DNA of 64,000 nucleotides from Heterocephalus glaber (Eukaryota; Chordata; Mammalia; Rodentia; Bathyergidae): contig NW_004624732.1 of the NCBI RefSeq assembly GCF_000247695.1, positions 46,276,667-46,340,666 of the forward strand, given 5' to 3'. Below are positions 46,001-60,149 of the stretch, in pieces. The first letter of the stretch is position 1, and each line of letters begins with the position of its first letter. The notes under the pieces were generated by a model, which saw only the letters and a list, made by a program, of their open reading frames with translations, ran no database searches and was not told the DNA's origin. A program made the translations under genes and the position numbers.

Positions 46001-49000
46001 ATTTAGCTCCTACTGGTATAATATCTCTAATAAGTATGCATAAATTTATTATTTTCTGTTTTTATCATCCTTAGTCAATCATCATCTTACCTGTGTTTAA
46101 GCAATTTCATCTTTTAGATTTCCCCTTTAATCTTCAATTTATGCCTGATTTTGTCCTTCAAAGAAAAGGATAGCCATTAGAGAAAGTGTACCATTTAATG
46201 CTCTGGAATGAGGTCCTTGGTCAGAAATTGTTATCTCACTTTACCAGGTTTTCAAAGTAAATACAAAATTTTCCTACTTTTGAAAGAGCTTATTTGATCT
46301 GAACCATGAATGCCATGCCTTGGGGGCTGCGCCTCTTCAAGATTCTAGTGCTTTTTTATTTTCAGTAAAGAGAAAGGGTCAGGTATCTTATAATAATTTA
46401 TTCTTAGAAAGTTTGTGTCCCAAATTTGTACACTGAAGCTTTTTGGACAATCATATACATACATTTTTCCACACCAATTTCTCATAGAAAAATATGTGAA
46501 GGAGCCCATTTTTTGATGGGGTGGGGGGTAGATGAGAAACACACACATACATATCATCCTTCCAAGAAAAGTATATTAATATAGCAGAGAGAGTCCTTCT
46601 TTTACAGACATATTTAAAAAGGCATTATAACACTGCTGTTTTCTACCAAAAACCACATTAGCACTGATGGTGAAATAGCTTTATTCTTTCTTCACACTTT
46701 GTGACTTATCCTTCATAATGTAGAGAAAAAAGAAAGGAGGCATATAAAGTTTCATAGGAGTAGATACATGCCTTTTTCCATAAAATAGGCAACTTTGTGG
46801 GAAATGTTTTATTACAAATATTAGACAGGTTAAATTGAATTGTATCTTGTCCAAGAGGTTTCCTGCCTTGGGTTTAAAGAAAAACCATGAAACAAATAAT
46901 TCCCCCCTTTACATTCTTCTGCTCTTCATACACCAAGATGGGAAGAAGGAAAAATTACATTTGGAAAGATTATTTGAAAAGCACCAAAAATGGTCCTGAT
47001 TAGAACAAGAAGTTCCAAAATGAAAAATTTTTTTTTCATATAACGATCAGGTGAAATCTAATTAAATAGACTGTTATGGCTTAGAATAATTTAAGTTTTT
47101 TTTACATTTTATTAATTCACTTATTTATTCAGTATTTACAAGTCTACACGGGTTACATAGGAATGGATGACACATTGTTTCTCCTCAATTGACTTGCTTT
47201 CTCATGGAAATATTTCTGGATCATGATTTTGAACATGGCATAACTGAAATTGTTCTGTTTGCACAAATTCATGCATTTACATGTTGATCTGAAGGTATGG
47301 GATAAATATTATATGGAAACACAAAATGACATTCTTATCCCTCAAATTTATACTGTTATTATTTTGGAGGAAATTATAAGACATTGACTTATCTTGTAGA
47401 TACTGAAAAAAATATACTGTAAAAAGCTCTAGGGTGTTGAGAAGAAAAGCCCTTCATTCAGCAGGAATAATCAAAAAAGACTTCCTAAAACAGTGTGAAA
47501 AAAATTTGAGGTGCACTAAGAATAATTTAATGAATAAGCCTTCCTTTGAACCGTTCCACAGTTTCCTGATGGAATTCTATTGTCAGATAAACTCAGTATC
47601 TAAGAAATGTTCTAGCTAGGTTCTTGCCATGTGCATAGGTGACACAGTTGCCAAGTGCAAGGAGATCAGGTAATTATCAATGAAATACAGTAATTAATAT
47701 ATGGTATTTATGAATTTAACCAAAATCTAGGGTCCAGATCATGGTTTTTAGAAAACGAAACTTCCAGATGAATAATGATGGGGATGCAATAAGTGAAACA
47801 TTATCATCAACAAGGCAAAACAAAAAGAATTCTAAAAAAAGTAATGTTTTGATATAGCTACCGTCAGTATTCTCGGATAGTGTCACAGCTTCTGTGCAGA
47901 TCATAATGCTGACATTAATGAGAGACTTCCACTAAGGTTTAGGCTGAAGTGAGATAAGAACATAGGAGTTACTAATCTTAGTAGGTGAACATGGTGCAAG
48001 GAACATCAAGGGTGAGAAGGAATATTATTCTTGATGTAGGAATTTGGAAGATTAGAGCCAGAAATTATAGCAAATGGCACACCTAGTAGAGGAAATGGAG
48101 AAACAGAAAGTCAAAGCAGAATGTAGAGAAAACAGATGTCAGACTGAATGCAGTACAAAGATCAAGTGAACAGCAATAAGGCAGTGGCTATTAAAGCTTT
48201 TAAACCTACAAGGCCCTATCTGTCAAAGTCATGATGTTTTGTAGAGTGAAGGAAAGCTGGAAAAAAAGTAAAGCCTGGTCAGAGACAATTGGGAGCTTAT
48301 ATTTAACACCATCTTCTCCAAGCTCATCTCAAAGGACTATATTTTGATCAGGTTTATGAACAATTCAGAAATTCCACTTGTGAAGTTAAAGATTATAATT
48401 TATGGCCAACAGATCCTTTTAATATTTTACAGTACTTAGGACTTTTACGAGTGACAATTCCTCAACTATTCTCTGTTGTCTTTTACTATGAGAGGAAAAC
48501 AGGCTCTCATCTGGTAAAGTTGTAAGATGAGGTCCTAAAATACCTAGTAGGTTAATGGTTTTTAACTTCTAATAGCTTATTACTATAAATTAGAGACCTT
48601 TTATAAAACATAGGTACTCGGGCTCCATCCACATGAAACCTGAATGCATCAGTCTGAGAAGTGGTATTAAGATTTAAAAAAAAAACCCTTCTGAAATGCA
48701 CCTGTTAGATAAAAGCAGAATCTATGTAAACTTCTGTGCATTTAATAACTTTTATTTTAATATAAATTAAGTACTTTACAAGAAATGTTACATAGAAAGG
48801 AATTTAGCATGTTCTTGTGTGCCTGAATTGTATACTAGTTTCCATTTTAGAATTAATGCATGTCTATTCTGGAGGCTAGATTGAATGTCATGCCAGTTGC
48901 AAGATCTGAGAAAAAGCTAGTCAGGTTAAATGGGACGTTGGATAAATAAACCAATTCTAAAACTCAGATGTGGGTTATGAGCAATAGATGAAGGAAATGA

Positions 49001-50133
49001 ATTTCTTCTTTTCCAAATTTCTCTTCTTGCATTTTTTTGCCTATGCTGCATAGACAAAAAAATTTAAATTATGTTGATATTGGAGAATGATGAACTTAAT
49101 GGTTACAAAGGTTTTGTGTATTCATGTATCTTAATATTTGATGGAAATATACAGTAGGTAGTTATCAAACTCTTCATTTAAATAACACAAATGGATTATA
49201 TTCAAGTTATATTTTAATAAGAATAAGATACAATAGGAAGAAACTCCAATCGTATAGAAATCACAAAATAAGAAGCGATACATTTTTGATAAATTCTTTA
49301 TTGCTAGCGCGACGATCAAAGGCACTTTGTTAACACCCACTAGAAAGTAAGCTTTACAAATATATCTGAAATTTATTCCTACTACACAATAGGATGCCTA
49401 TATCCATGCATACATCTTTTCAACATGTATTCGTTAAATAAAACTCACCAATTTTGCAACCACATGAGAGAAAATGTAATTGTTGCCCCAATTCAAAGAA
49501 TCTCATAGAGTGGAAAAAGGGGACACAAAGAGACTCAATCATTATCTTTGTTTCCCTCCTTAGTTTGCAAATTTAACCCTAAAATTCATAGAAACCTAAG
49601 CTTGTTTTACCAGAATTAACAAGATTTTTTGCCAGCTACACAGTCACTGTTATACCAAAAACGAAGCATCATTGATCCTGCAGCATTTAAAAGGTACAAA
49701 TTCAGCCTGGGAGAAGGTTCTGGAAATATTTGACTTTTATTTGAAAAATCTGTATTATTCCTACGTTTCTGCAGGTTCCCGAGGGGATTGTGGGCAAACA
49801 AGCTTCTTACAGAATTCTTGATTTCAATGAGTTGAATTAAGTTTAAAAAAATCCACACTTTAGATGAAAAGATAGAATTTATGCTCTGAAATTAGACTGA
49901 GCAGCACATAATTGACTGCTAATGTGTATGGGATGGGGTTGCTGCAGTTTCTGTGTTCAGAAGAGTGTGATTTAACATTTCTCTAAGGATAGACCATCTA
50001 AGACTGATATTTGTGTTATTTTAGTCAAGGAAGCTCTTGGTTCATTTGAACCTGACAAGAAAAAGACAAGGAGTATTCATGGTTCTCCATGTTTGGGCAT
50101 TTGGGATATAAAATTGAAAATATATTTCAAAAG
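46001..50133. other. unassigned sequence (4.1 kb)
   Basis: No gene, RNA or confidently named repeat. Short frames occur (46345-46557, 47434-47619, 47716-47904, 49131-49340, 49616-49858) but none shows a domain, codon bias or splice context. 47640-48260 has an older repeat feel but no secure match. Confidence 0.5.
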
Positions 50134-50153
50134 CCACTTATATCAGTTTTTAA

Positions 50154-50245
50154 ATTTTATTCTTCTTTTTGTTGTTACCAGGAATCGAACTCTCAGGACC
50201 TTGTGCTTACAAGGCACGCATGCTGCCTCTGAGCTAAAACTCTGG
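50154..50245 (-). mobile_element. ID SINE with ~20-bp target-site duplication
   Basis: GTTACCAGGAATCGAACTCTCAGGACC, then CTTACAAGGCACGCATGCTGCC and GAGCTAAAACTCTGGCC: an antisense ID. CCACTTATATCAGTTTTTAA (50134-50153) and CCACTTAAAGCAGTTTTTTAA (from 50246) are an imperfect duplication. Decayed relative to the 24.5-kb copy. Confidence 0.9.
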
Positions 50246-50266
50246 CCACTTAAAGCAGTTTTTTAA

Positions 50267-52234
50267 CATTTTTAAATTTTAGATGAAAAATATTTATAAA
50301 ATTAACCTTACACTTTTGCATGCTACTTAATAGTTCATATGAGAACTAAAATATTGATATTTATAAATATAACTAATTTCCCTTATATAATACCCATACC
50401 AGCATCATAAGCCATCTCTTATGTGTTCCAGCATATAATGTACACCCTCTTTTTTCAATATAACAGTGTAACCTTTATTACAAAAAGTTTCTTATGTGTC
50501 ATGTGATCAATAGATATAAGTACCTTCATTTTTAAAATTAGTCTAAGGCTATTTTCCTTTTACTGTTGTATAAACAGGGAATTGAAGGGTAAAATAGTTA
50601 AAACTTAATGCTATAGTGCTAATGTGGCTTTTAAATCACGTCAGCTGCAATCACTGCATTATAATTAACAATTTATTGAACCAGCAATAAAATGAACATC
50701 ACATTACTTCTTAAAGCAGCAGAATAAAATGGCTAATAAATAGCATAAGCCAGACAAATTGCAGAGTAATAGAAATTTTCTTAAGATTTATGGTGTGCAG
50801 AAAGATGGATGTGCTATTAGTAGGAGCTCCAATACTTGACAAAATTCTTTTACAAAGACATTGTTACCATGCATGTCAGAGTTCACAAGTCTAAGTGGTT
50901 TATCCAAATTTCAGCTCTCTGCTATTACAGTGGAAAATACTCATTACAAGGTTTTGAAACTGCAAGCAATGTGTACATTTGCCAACATTCAGACTGCTAC
51001 TGCCAAAAAGATACTAAAATATTTTATAAACTGTCAAATAACAAGTCTGCTAGCTTAATCTGAGTCTATTTTATATTATACAGACTGTAAAAACTATTAC
51101 ATTAATTCATTTCCTGTACAAGTTTTTAAGAGCACACTAAACAGCCCATGTAGAGGCTGGGAAAAGTAACTGCTTTTTACATCTTGAAACTAACAATGTC
51201 ATATTTCTGTTCAGGAAGCACTATTGTTTTCTTTCAAATGAAGTTACACACATTTTAACCCACGCTAATAAAAGGAAGATACTGATGGAAAGGCAGCATG
51301 TTCTCAGTGTTTTTGCTGATAATGCGTATCATGATGCTGTGTTTCTGACATTGAGCTATAATGCTCATGATTAGGAGTAATATAATATAATTTAATGTAT
51401 GATCATACTTAAAATTTAGCAATATTTTATTTTGGATTTTTTTTTAGTTTTACCTTGAAATTATTAATAATAGCAGTATCAGGAGTAATTATGGTGGTAA
51501 TTAGCAGGTTCAGTTTTCCACTAAAATATATAAAGAGAGTTGGCTTTATAGATTTTGGCCACTAGTTAGTTCATTTAATATAGGGGATTATTTTGTGTAT
51601 AAATTGAGATGTATTTATCAAATATTTATCAAATATCCTTGGTCCAAATCTATAAATTTAAAGAAAAGTATGTAGTAATATCTGTGTTACTTGCTAAAGA
51701 TTATGCCTTTAGATTAAACTGCATTCCTCCTGGTAATGCTGTGTTCTTGTTAAAAACTGAAAACAAGATAGAATTTGCTTAACTTCTTATATTATAATGT
51801 ATATGGGACTGTATGAGTTAAGGTCAGAGGGTTGTTAGTAATGTAGTGGAAAATATAATATAGAAGATAAAATTAAACAAAAAGCATCATTTTCCTATTG
51901 GGAAGGACACAGTGGACTGCAAAACAGATATCTCAAATCTCTCATGAATTTCATAATTTTTCCAGTTAGATCTTTGGAATTAAGGTCTTGTAATTCTTTC
52001 CTACTCCCTAGAACTATGGTACATATAATATATTCAAGAAGTAAGAATAAGTTCAAGAATCTTGTAAGAATATTCACAAAGAATGTTTCTTTTGGGTGTC
52101 AATTTTCCTTGGGATGCTCATGTTTTCACGTGTTAGGAGAAAAGCCACTGCATATTTTTGTTAGAAACTATCTTTACACTGGCCAGAATTGAAAGATAGA
52201 GTGGCTCCCTTAAGAGTGAGGGATAAGGGAGAGT
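50267..52234. other. unassigned sequence, repeat-free
   Basis: No repeat match and no gene. Overlapping plus-strand frames at 50836-51063 and 50861-51058 are short and domain-free. 50600-50770 contains clustered TAAT/ATTA motifs such as TTATAATTAACAATTTATTG. Confidence 0.5.
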
Positions 52235-52838
52235 TCTCATGAAACTAAAACTAGAAAATCAGTTTGACCCAGCTATTCCCTCTATAATTATATTCCCCAA
52301 AGACATTATATTACAGTGATACATGCATACCTATATTTACAGCAGCACAATTCATAATAGCTAAATCTTGGAAGTATCCTGTATGTGCATCAACAGGTGA
52401 ATAGATAAAGAAAATGTGGTATTTACACACAATGAACACATTCTGACAAAAGAATGAAAAACTTGAGTCATTTGTAGGAAAATGGATACACCTTGAGACT
52501 GTAACGTTTTATTCCAATTTTAGTATATGTGCTGCTGAAACAAGAACAAAACCATAATGTTAAGTGAAACCTACCGAACAGACACAGAAGCTTAAATATC
52601 ACATGGTTTCTTTTATATGAGAAACCTAAATTATAAAGAGCCAAGTAAAAGACAGATAATAGGAAGTAGGGAGGTCTTTCTCAGATGGGAAGGAGATCTA
52701 GAGACAGAGAAAGGGGGAAGGGAGGAAATGGAAAATGGATGAAAAAGGAATTAAGATATGTTATGTACTAACTCCACACAAGGAGTGTAAACATTATGTG
52801 TAACAAAACTGTATGAATAAAATTTTTTTAAAAAGTGA
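52235..52838 (+). mobile_element. Older rodent-type L1 3' end, plus strand
   Basis: ORF2 end motifs (TTGACCCAGCTATTCCCTCTA; CAGCAGCACAATTCATAATAGC; CAACAGGTGAATAGATAAAGAAAATGTGGTA; TGTTAAGTGAAACC) lead into a purine-rich 3' UTR (GAAAGGGGGAAGGGAGGAAATGG) and an AATAAAATTTTTTT end. Truncated 5' and frame-broken. Confidence 0.85.
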
Positions 52839-53264
52839 GGGCAGACATGTTTACTACCCAATGAGGAAGATGTGGTTCCCTGAGCTTAGGATTTCTCTGG
52901 TACTTGGAAACCCACGGTGTGGGCATCTGTCCTTTGTCCCTTTTCACATTGTCCTATGGAAACTTGGTATTAGAGAACATATGTGAGAAATAGGCATTGT
53001 CTTTTTCTAGCTATAATTTTGACTAGTAACTGTCCCTTGTCTCTAAATTAGATATCTCATTTCTATTGTTAGTATCCGCTAAACTGTCACAGTCTAAATT
53101 ATGATTTTTAAGGTCAAATATTAAGCAATTCTTGACAATTTTCAATGATAAAGAGGATACAATCATTTGTATGTGTGTGCACATGTATGTATATTTAAGT
53201 ATATATGTGTATATATATATATATATACACACACACTAGTATTTTAAATCTTTGTCGTTAGTCT
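52839..53264. other. unassigned sequence with an AT/AC microsatellite
   Basis: No gene is visible. A (TA)n(CA)n patch lies at about 53207-53236. Confidence 0.55.
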
Positions 53265-53665
53265 TTAAATAGCTTACAGCTTTGTAGGTAAAAGAAAATA
53301 ATTACACAAATATGAATAAAACAAAGAGAGAAACATGATACAAGAAATGTACAATGTGTTGTTGGATAGTCAGAGGAAGAAAATTTCACACATGAGGTGA
53401 TCAGAAAAGTTTTATACTAGGGAGCATATTTTATTTCTGCCTTAAAAGATGTGTAGGATTTTGAAAAATGCATATGAAAGAAGAAAGCTAAAACTTCATT
53501 AGGCTAACGACATATATTTGAGTAAAATTGCATAAGCAGAGACATTGCAATATGTGGAGAAAGCCAGAGTGTGTAATCTAGCTAGGAGTGGTAAGAAAGA
53601 TCTAAATGAGAGATGGGGAATAAGTAAGGCAGTGTAAGTAAACTTCTAGGAGCACAGTTGGAGAC
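53265..53665 (-). mobile_element. L2 fragment
   Basis: Follows antisense L2 over about 400 bp: AGCTTACAGCTTTGTAGG, AATAATTACACAAATATGAATAAAA, CACATGAGGTGATCAG, GCCTTAAAAGATGTGTAGG, GCATAAGCAGAGACATTGC and GTGGTAAGAAAGATCTAAATGAG. Each matches the consensus order with heavy divergence. Confidence 0.65.
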
Positions 53666-53769
53666 ATGCTCAGTACATTTTGGAAATAAAAATGGCAGTC
53701 ATACAAAACGTATTTTGCATTTATCTTACCCATGTCTACACATGCCTACTACTGTTAAACATGAGAGAA

Positions 53770-53790
53770 CACACACACACACACAAACAA
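53770..53790 (+). repeat. (AC)n microsatellite
   Basis: ACACACACACACACAC with an interrupted AAAC end. Confidence 0.9.
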
Positions 53791-53872
53791 ACCATGTAAA
53801 CTGAAAATCTTTTTGTTCACCTATGTATACTGACTAGCTGGAACAAAAATAACTTGTAAAAAGTTGAGAATA

Positions 53873-54006
53873 GGCCAGGTGTGGTGGTATACATGTGTAT
53901 TTCCACCCTTATTGCAACTGTGGCAGAAGGATAGTGAATTTGAAGCCAGCTTGTTGTACATAGCCAGATCCTATCTCAAATAAATGAATGCGCAAACAAA
54001 CAAATG
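53873..54006 (+). mobile_element. B1 SINE, diverged
   Basis: GGCCAGGTGTGGTGGTATACATGTGTATTTCC, GTGGCAGAAGGATAGTGAATTTGAAGCCAGC and TACATAGCCAGATCCTATCTCAAATAAATG follow the B1 consensus in order with substantial divergence. Confidence 0.88.
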
Positions 54007-54414
54007 AAAATTGATAACTGAAAGTAGTTGGGGATATTCTCTATTAAATTGATGATATCTACATATAAATCCTCATTTTCTTAATTTTTACTTGTTTACT
54101 GTTTTACTCCAGTTTTCCAATGTATTACAAGTAATAAGTGGATTCATTGCCACAAAAATGCCAAATAATAGAAAATTTCACTTACTAAATCATTCATTTC
54201 AAATGTTTTGAAGATGAAACGGCTACAGTGCCTTTTCGTAAAGACATACAGTGACTCTGAGCATCGCTCACTCATTCCTTATGTACTCCAGTTCTCAGCA
54301 TTATTACTCATTTTCCTTCATCACTTAATATTTTGCTAGATATTTTGTCTGGTAAGGATTTTTGGATTATGACTAAAATTTCTGATTACATATCAAATCT
54401 AGAATGGAAGAAAG
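54007..54414. other. unassigned sequence
   Basis: No gene or clear repeat is visible. Confidence 0.5.
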
Positions 54415-54985
54415 AAGCTTAATGATTCCAAAAGGTCTATACTCCCATGTTCATTTCTACAGTATTCACATTAGCTAAGATATGTACTTGTCCATCAATA
54501 GATGAAGGGGTACAGAAAATGTAGCAGTATATGCAAAGTGAATACTGTTCAGTCTTGACAAAGAAAATAAGCGTGAAAGACATTTTATTAAGTGAAATGA
54601 GCCAGGCATAGAATGATAAACACTATATGATCACACATATATGTTCAGTGTAAAATAGTTGACCTCATAGAAACAAAGTAAAATGCTGGTTACCAGAGGC
54701 TGGGAGTTGAGATTGTTCAACTACACAAAATTTTATTTAGGTGGAGGATTAAGTTCAAGAGACCTATTGTATGGTATATTATAGTGACTATAGTTAATAA
54801 TTATATTGTATACATGGAAATTACTAAAAAGTTCTGTATTAAGGGTTCATGTCACAAACAATTAGCATGGTAGCTAATAAAAATGTGAAATAGCTTCATT
54901 TAGCTATTTAACAACATATGCTTATCTCAAACATCATGCTTTATATCATAAATATGTACATTTTTATTTTTCAGTAAAAATGAAG
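54415..54985 (+). mobile_element. Old L1 (L1MA-like) 3' end, plus strand
   Basis: TATACTCCCATGTTCATTTCTACAGTATTCACATTAGC, AAGTGAAATGAGCCAGGCATAG, GGTTACCAGAGGCTGGGAG, then the 3' UTR (TATAGTGACTATAGTTAATAATTATATTGTATA; CATAAATATGTACATTTTTA). Dead and 5'-truncated. Confidence 0.85.
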
Positions 54986-57900
54986 AAAAAAGTCAATATG
55001 AAGTGACCAATCTCAGTTTTCTTTTATATTGCAAAACATATTTAATTATACAAAACAGCAGAATATGATTACAATCAAACCTAAAATCTAGGCTGAGATT
55101 TAAAAACAATGAGTATAAAGAGGAAAAATGATTGAGCCTCTCAAATAAAAGAAATAACCTTAACACGTCTATTAGGACATTAATTTTGCGTTAAATGCAT
55201 TTGAAGTTACAGAACACCTAATCTCATTCAATCATATAATCCAGTGTGTGAAGGTGATACATGATCTTGTAAAACTAAATTTGGTTGTCAATCACCAAAA
55301 AGTTATCCATTTAGATTGTCTAGAAAAATAAGTCCACAACTCCTCCCCACACACACTCATGCACATGTGTGTGCAAGCTCACTATGCCTTTAATGGATGG
55401 ATCAGAATGGGACAGAGGTTCCTTTAAGGTCCTTTCACTGATGCATGAAAGGATGACCCTGTAGCTTACTAAAATTCTTTGTAGTTCAAGCAAAGACAAG
55501 TTTGCTATAATGAAACATTTTCTGAAGGCCTTGCCTCCCTCCTCCCTAGCTACATTTTGCTCTCTTGGTGAGAACACCCAAACATCTCATTTTTCCGAGA
55601 ATAGAGTCATTTCTGAAACAGTAAACTTCATTATTAAATTTAGGAAAGTCATAGGCCATTTAGGGCTATTGGATAACTTTACACAGTGCCCAAAGACAGA
55701 CTCTGGGATAAACGATAAGGCCTATTAAGAAATATGCCAAGAATACTTTTCATCAACCAACATTTCTTTTAAATACCCTTAAAGGGCTTATACTATTTTC
55801 TGTGTGTAGTAATAGGTTTCTTGTTTATGAAATTATTGATCTGAGGTCTCCTGTACATAGGCTCTCTTCTTCAATATTCATTTCACAACTTATCCTTCTT
55901 GTATTATTCATAAGTTCCCTATACTACCTTTTTAAACATTTAAAAATGTGAATATTTAGGAAAATATCTGTGCAAGAATATATATACTTAAGGTATAAAT
56001 AGCCTAACACTTAACCTAATATTTTTTTCCTGAAAACTTGGCACTTTAAAGGGGAAAACCTAATTTATGGATACATACTGAAACTGCAATTATAAAATTT
56101 CATTTATAAGAAAATCAAATGGACCAAGCTCTGTCTTTATTTCCCTGTGCTGGCTTTATTAGGTATTTCCTCAGACAGGCCTCTTGATTTCGTTATATGT
56201 ATTGTGGCTCACCTGTACGTCAATTATCAGGACAAGTCACACTGTGGATACTCTTATATAAAACAGCCCAAGCATTTATACTTCATCTCCAGTGCAGGAA
56301 TGCTTGTTGTTATGTTTTGTATTAGGCTGGCCCACAGTATGATGCCAATTGCATTATGATGCATTATGATGCCATGAGTTGACAAATCACTTGCATGTAG
56401 TTAGGGTATCCTGGTGAAGTCACCTGTGCCCAATTACCTAAGCTTTGTTCATGAGCTAGTGCCCAAACATATTTATGTTTTCATTCCTGATGTATTGTTT
56501 TGAAAGAATAAAGCCCATTATCATGAAAATATTCTTTGTTTTGTTTTGAGTTGTGACCTTGAATTTTAGTGTCATGTTTTAAAATTTGGTATATTATAGA
56601 GGGAATAAAGAAAAATATTGACTATCAGCCTTGTCTATACACTGAAGTTCTGCTCAACAATATATTAGGAAACCTCACTGAATCATGTTGAACTATTTGA
56701 GACCAACCAGCTCTCTGGTAAGTTAAGATTCTGAAGTTTGGTCCATCATTCCCAGTAGTCAGATTTAGACTCTTATCTATCCAGTCATGCAAGACATTTA
56801 ATGCTGGGATGAAGAAACATTGCATGGTCTATGTCAGTAACTCACATGTCCATGTGCACGCAAACGTCACTAATCAATCAGAGAACACTAAACTATTCAG
56901 TTTAAATAAGATCTTAGAGTCTTTTTCTATATTTCTCCAGACAGCCACTACAAATCAAGTAGACTTGGCAACCAAGAGGAAGCCTCTTTGCCATCCTTGA
57001 TCTAGTGGTATGTTTCACCTTTCTAGTGACCTGCCCTGCTAGGAATAAATTCTCATATTTTGCCAGCGGCTTTGAATCGGTCCTTCTGTGCTATCCTGAG
57101 GATGGAGAGATTTCTCAAAAAGTTGCATAGCTACCTCTTCATGAGGTAGTCTCTGGGCTCTCCAACACTTCACTTCAAACCATCCTGCTTACCCAACTCA
57201 TAGTTTCCTAACCCACTGGATTTCACCAAAATTGTTTTTTCCTGTCAATCTCTTACAAATGCTAAATCATCTAAACAGTCTATGAAGAACTTTTACTTTT
57301 CCCAAGCTTGCCTCTTCTATTTCTTTTATCTTATTGATCTTCAAAATAAAAGAAAGCCTCATGCAGACTCTGGAGAAAAACATTTACTAGAAGTTAATGC
57401 TTATGAAGAGAAAGGTAAGATAAACCCTAGGACAGGATGCAGTTATAAGCCAAAGTGGCACTACACAGGTAAATATAGTTACTCATGAGGCGGATGCTGA
57501 TTCCTCTCATTAATCAATCTTAACTTACAAAGGAGGTAAAAAAGGTGGAGGTATACATGTTTATGCATGCACATGTGACTATTTATATTTTTAAAATTAG
57601 TCTTCTATAATCTCCTGCATTAAAATCATAATTTGATTAATGAATAGTTTTTAAATAGATATATAACATATCTCTTGCAGGTCAAATAATTAAATATATG
57701 TGTGAATCATCTATCCCTCATTTCTTTGTGTTTATGTACCCAAAAATAATGTTATGGGGCTCATGTCAAAATGAATTAATGACTATTCGACAGTTATAGA
57801 TCAGAGTTTTAATTTCATATTAATACCAACAAGCGTCACAGTTCTTATTAAAATATTTTCTCTTAGTATATTAAGTATTGTGATTCAGGTTGACCTGTCT

Positions 57901-60149
57901 CCTGAGACTCTCATCATATACCTTATGTGGTTGTATTGACTAATTCATCTTTCATTAATATCTTCTTTCACAAGTGGAGTCCATCTAGTAAAACTTTTTC
58001 ACTGGGTGTATTCAAAAATCCAATAGATAATAAGTCTTTCTTTTATTGCATTAAATAATAAATATGATTCATAAGTGATTCTGATGAAACTTCTACACAT
58101 ATCTTCTAGGGAAATTTCAAATCTAATATTCATTCAGAAAGTCACTAGTTCTACTGGTCTGCATACTTTCATTTTTGTCTTAAGTTTAATAAATGATCAG
58201 CTCTATTTTCTGGCTTACAATCAGCTGACACTTGTGCACTTACAAAGATAAAGACCTTTGAGATTTACTTTTCTTTTTCTGTGTTCAGCTGTGTATCATC
58301 AAGTGGTGTGAAGCCTGGATAAAATTTTTCAGGAGTTGTCATGGTCTTATATGAGAGCTGAGGATTCTATGTAAGAAGAAACTGTGATTCGTTCAAGATA
58401 GCAAGTGAGTTTGGGATTTTTCATACTTCTTTTAATTTGACAGGAACTTCAGTATACCTGGCAGCCAGATGTGGTGTGACATTCAGGGAGACTATGAAAG
58501 ATGGAATGTCTCATATAGCCTTCAAAAAACAGAAAAGTATAATCTTGTACTGAATTCAGAAGCTCACAAATGGCAAAAAAAATCTAATCCAGATCGAAAT
58601 GACATATCTGTCTTTTTATTTTTATGTTTTATTCACTCAGCACATTGAGAGAGAAGATTAAAACTAAATGATCAAATAGATTTGTTTGAAATTCCTTCTG
58701 GAATGTTCTTGGACTCAAAGCAAAAAAAATGGAGTTAGGCAAACACATTCAGTAATAAAATTACAACATGCATGGTTTTTAAAACTGCAAGCATAATTAT
58801 GTACTCACTAGAATTCTCCTAATAGATTGCCAACATGACATAGTTAGCTTGAAGTTCATGACAAAAGAGTCAGAATGATTCTGTTAAGAAGACTACATGG
58901 TTGGGGTGAGGTTATGCAGTATTTGACTTTGAACGTCTCTCTTTTTATTCCTAAACTGTTTATTAACATAAGCATAATCTTTCATCCATAATAGTGCAAT
59001 TAAATGCAACAATGTGACTTAATGCCCAGATATATTTCAGATTCATTAAAAATGTTAGTTTCCATTTTTCTCTTACTTGTATCTCATCTTGTAAAAATGC
59101 TCCACCTCTGTAGATCAATTTTACAAATCTAAAAACCAAGAGCTTGTTCTGGCTATAATCCTATATACTATAATGTACAACATTGATTGGGTTTGGTCAG
59201 CTAAGCATGAGTTGCAAACCCAGATTTCAGTATCAGGCAAATAAAATCAGTGTGTGAAGCTGTGCTATGAAGAGCAGTGAAAAATGATAAACTAAAGAAT
59301 ACATGGATATGCCTAAAAGCATTACACATTTAGAAACCTGAGAAAGTGGGTCTGCCAAACAAAATATACTCTCGGTTCATGTTTGAATTCTTGGCTCTAA
59401 CATTTCCAATTTCAAATCTAGAGCCTTTAAACATTGGTCTCCACTGCCCCACCTGCACTCCAGAATGTTGACAGGGCTGTCAGAGAATAGATCATTTGTA
59501 CTTTTAACTTGATCATATATAGAATACGAGTATGCACATTCATATGACTAGGTGAGTACCTTGAGTGTGTAAGAAAACAGAAAATGTTAAGAGGGGCAAA
59601 CTGGCCATTTTCAGCCATACTCAAAGAGAACTTGCATTACTCAGCTTCAGAAAATTGGTATCATGTGGCAAATATTTCTAGATTTTCCAATATTTGGGAT
59701 AATCTATAATATTTTATGAGTTTTATGATTTATAAATATTATGAATTTATTCATTTTAAAATAGGCATAGTCCATATACATTGTACAATAAAACTATAAC
59801 TCATATGTTAATAAGTTAGCTTATTACTATGAGATTACTATGATTTTTACTATGATTATTACTATGAGATTATTCAATGTAGGCAAATATATTTAAATGA
59901 TCTTTATTGGTTTAAGAGATCTTTGTTTTAATAATTCTTACATACATATCCCAGTAATATCACAATGATGCCTAAGGTTTGACCACAAAGTTTGTGAATT
60001 TAATGAATAAATATGCATTAATTGGTATGACTTATAAGCTTAAAAATATTGTATTTTTCATCAGTGAATCCTAAATGTTGGTCCACAAAAACTATGAAAT
60101 ATGTACCTTTATGAGCTCAAATAAATCTAACACATTATATCTGAAACTT
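54986..60149. other. unassigned sequence (5.2 kb)
   Basis: No gene, RNA or confidently named repeat. Forward and reverse frames of 60-85 codons near 55.3-57.5 kb and at 59427-59624 lack domains. A small degenerate tandem of GATGCATTATGATGC lies at 56350-56375 and another (TACTATGATT) at 59826-59872. Confidence 0.5.
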
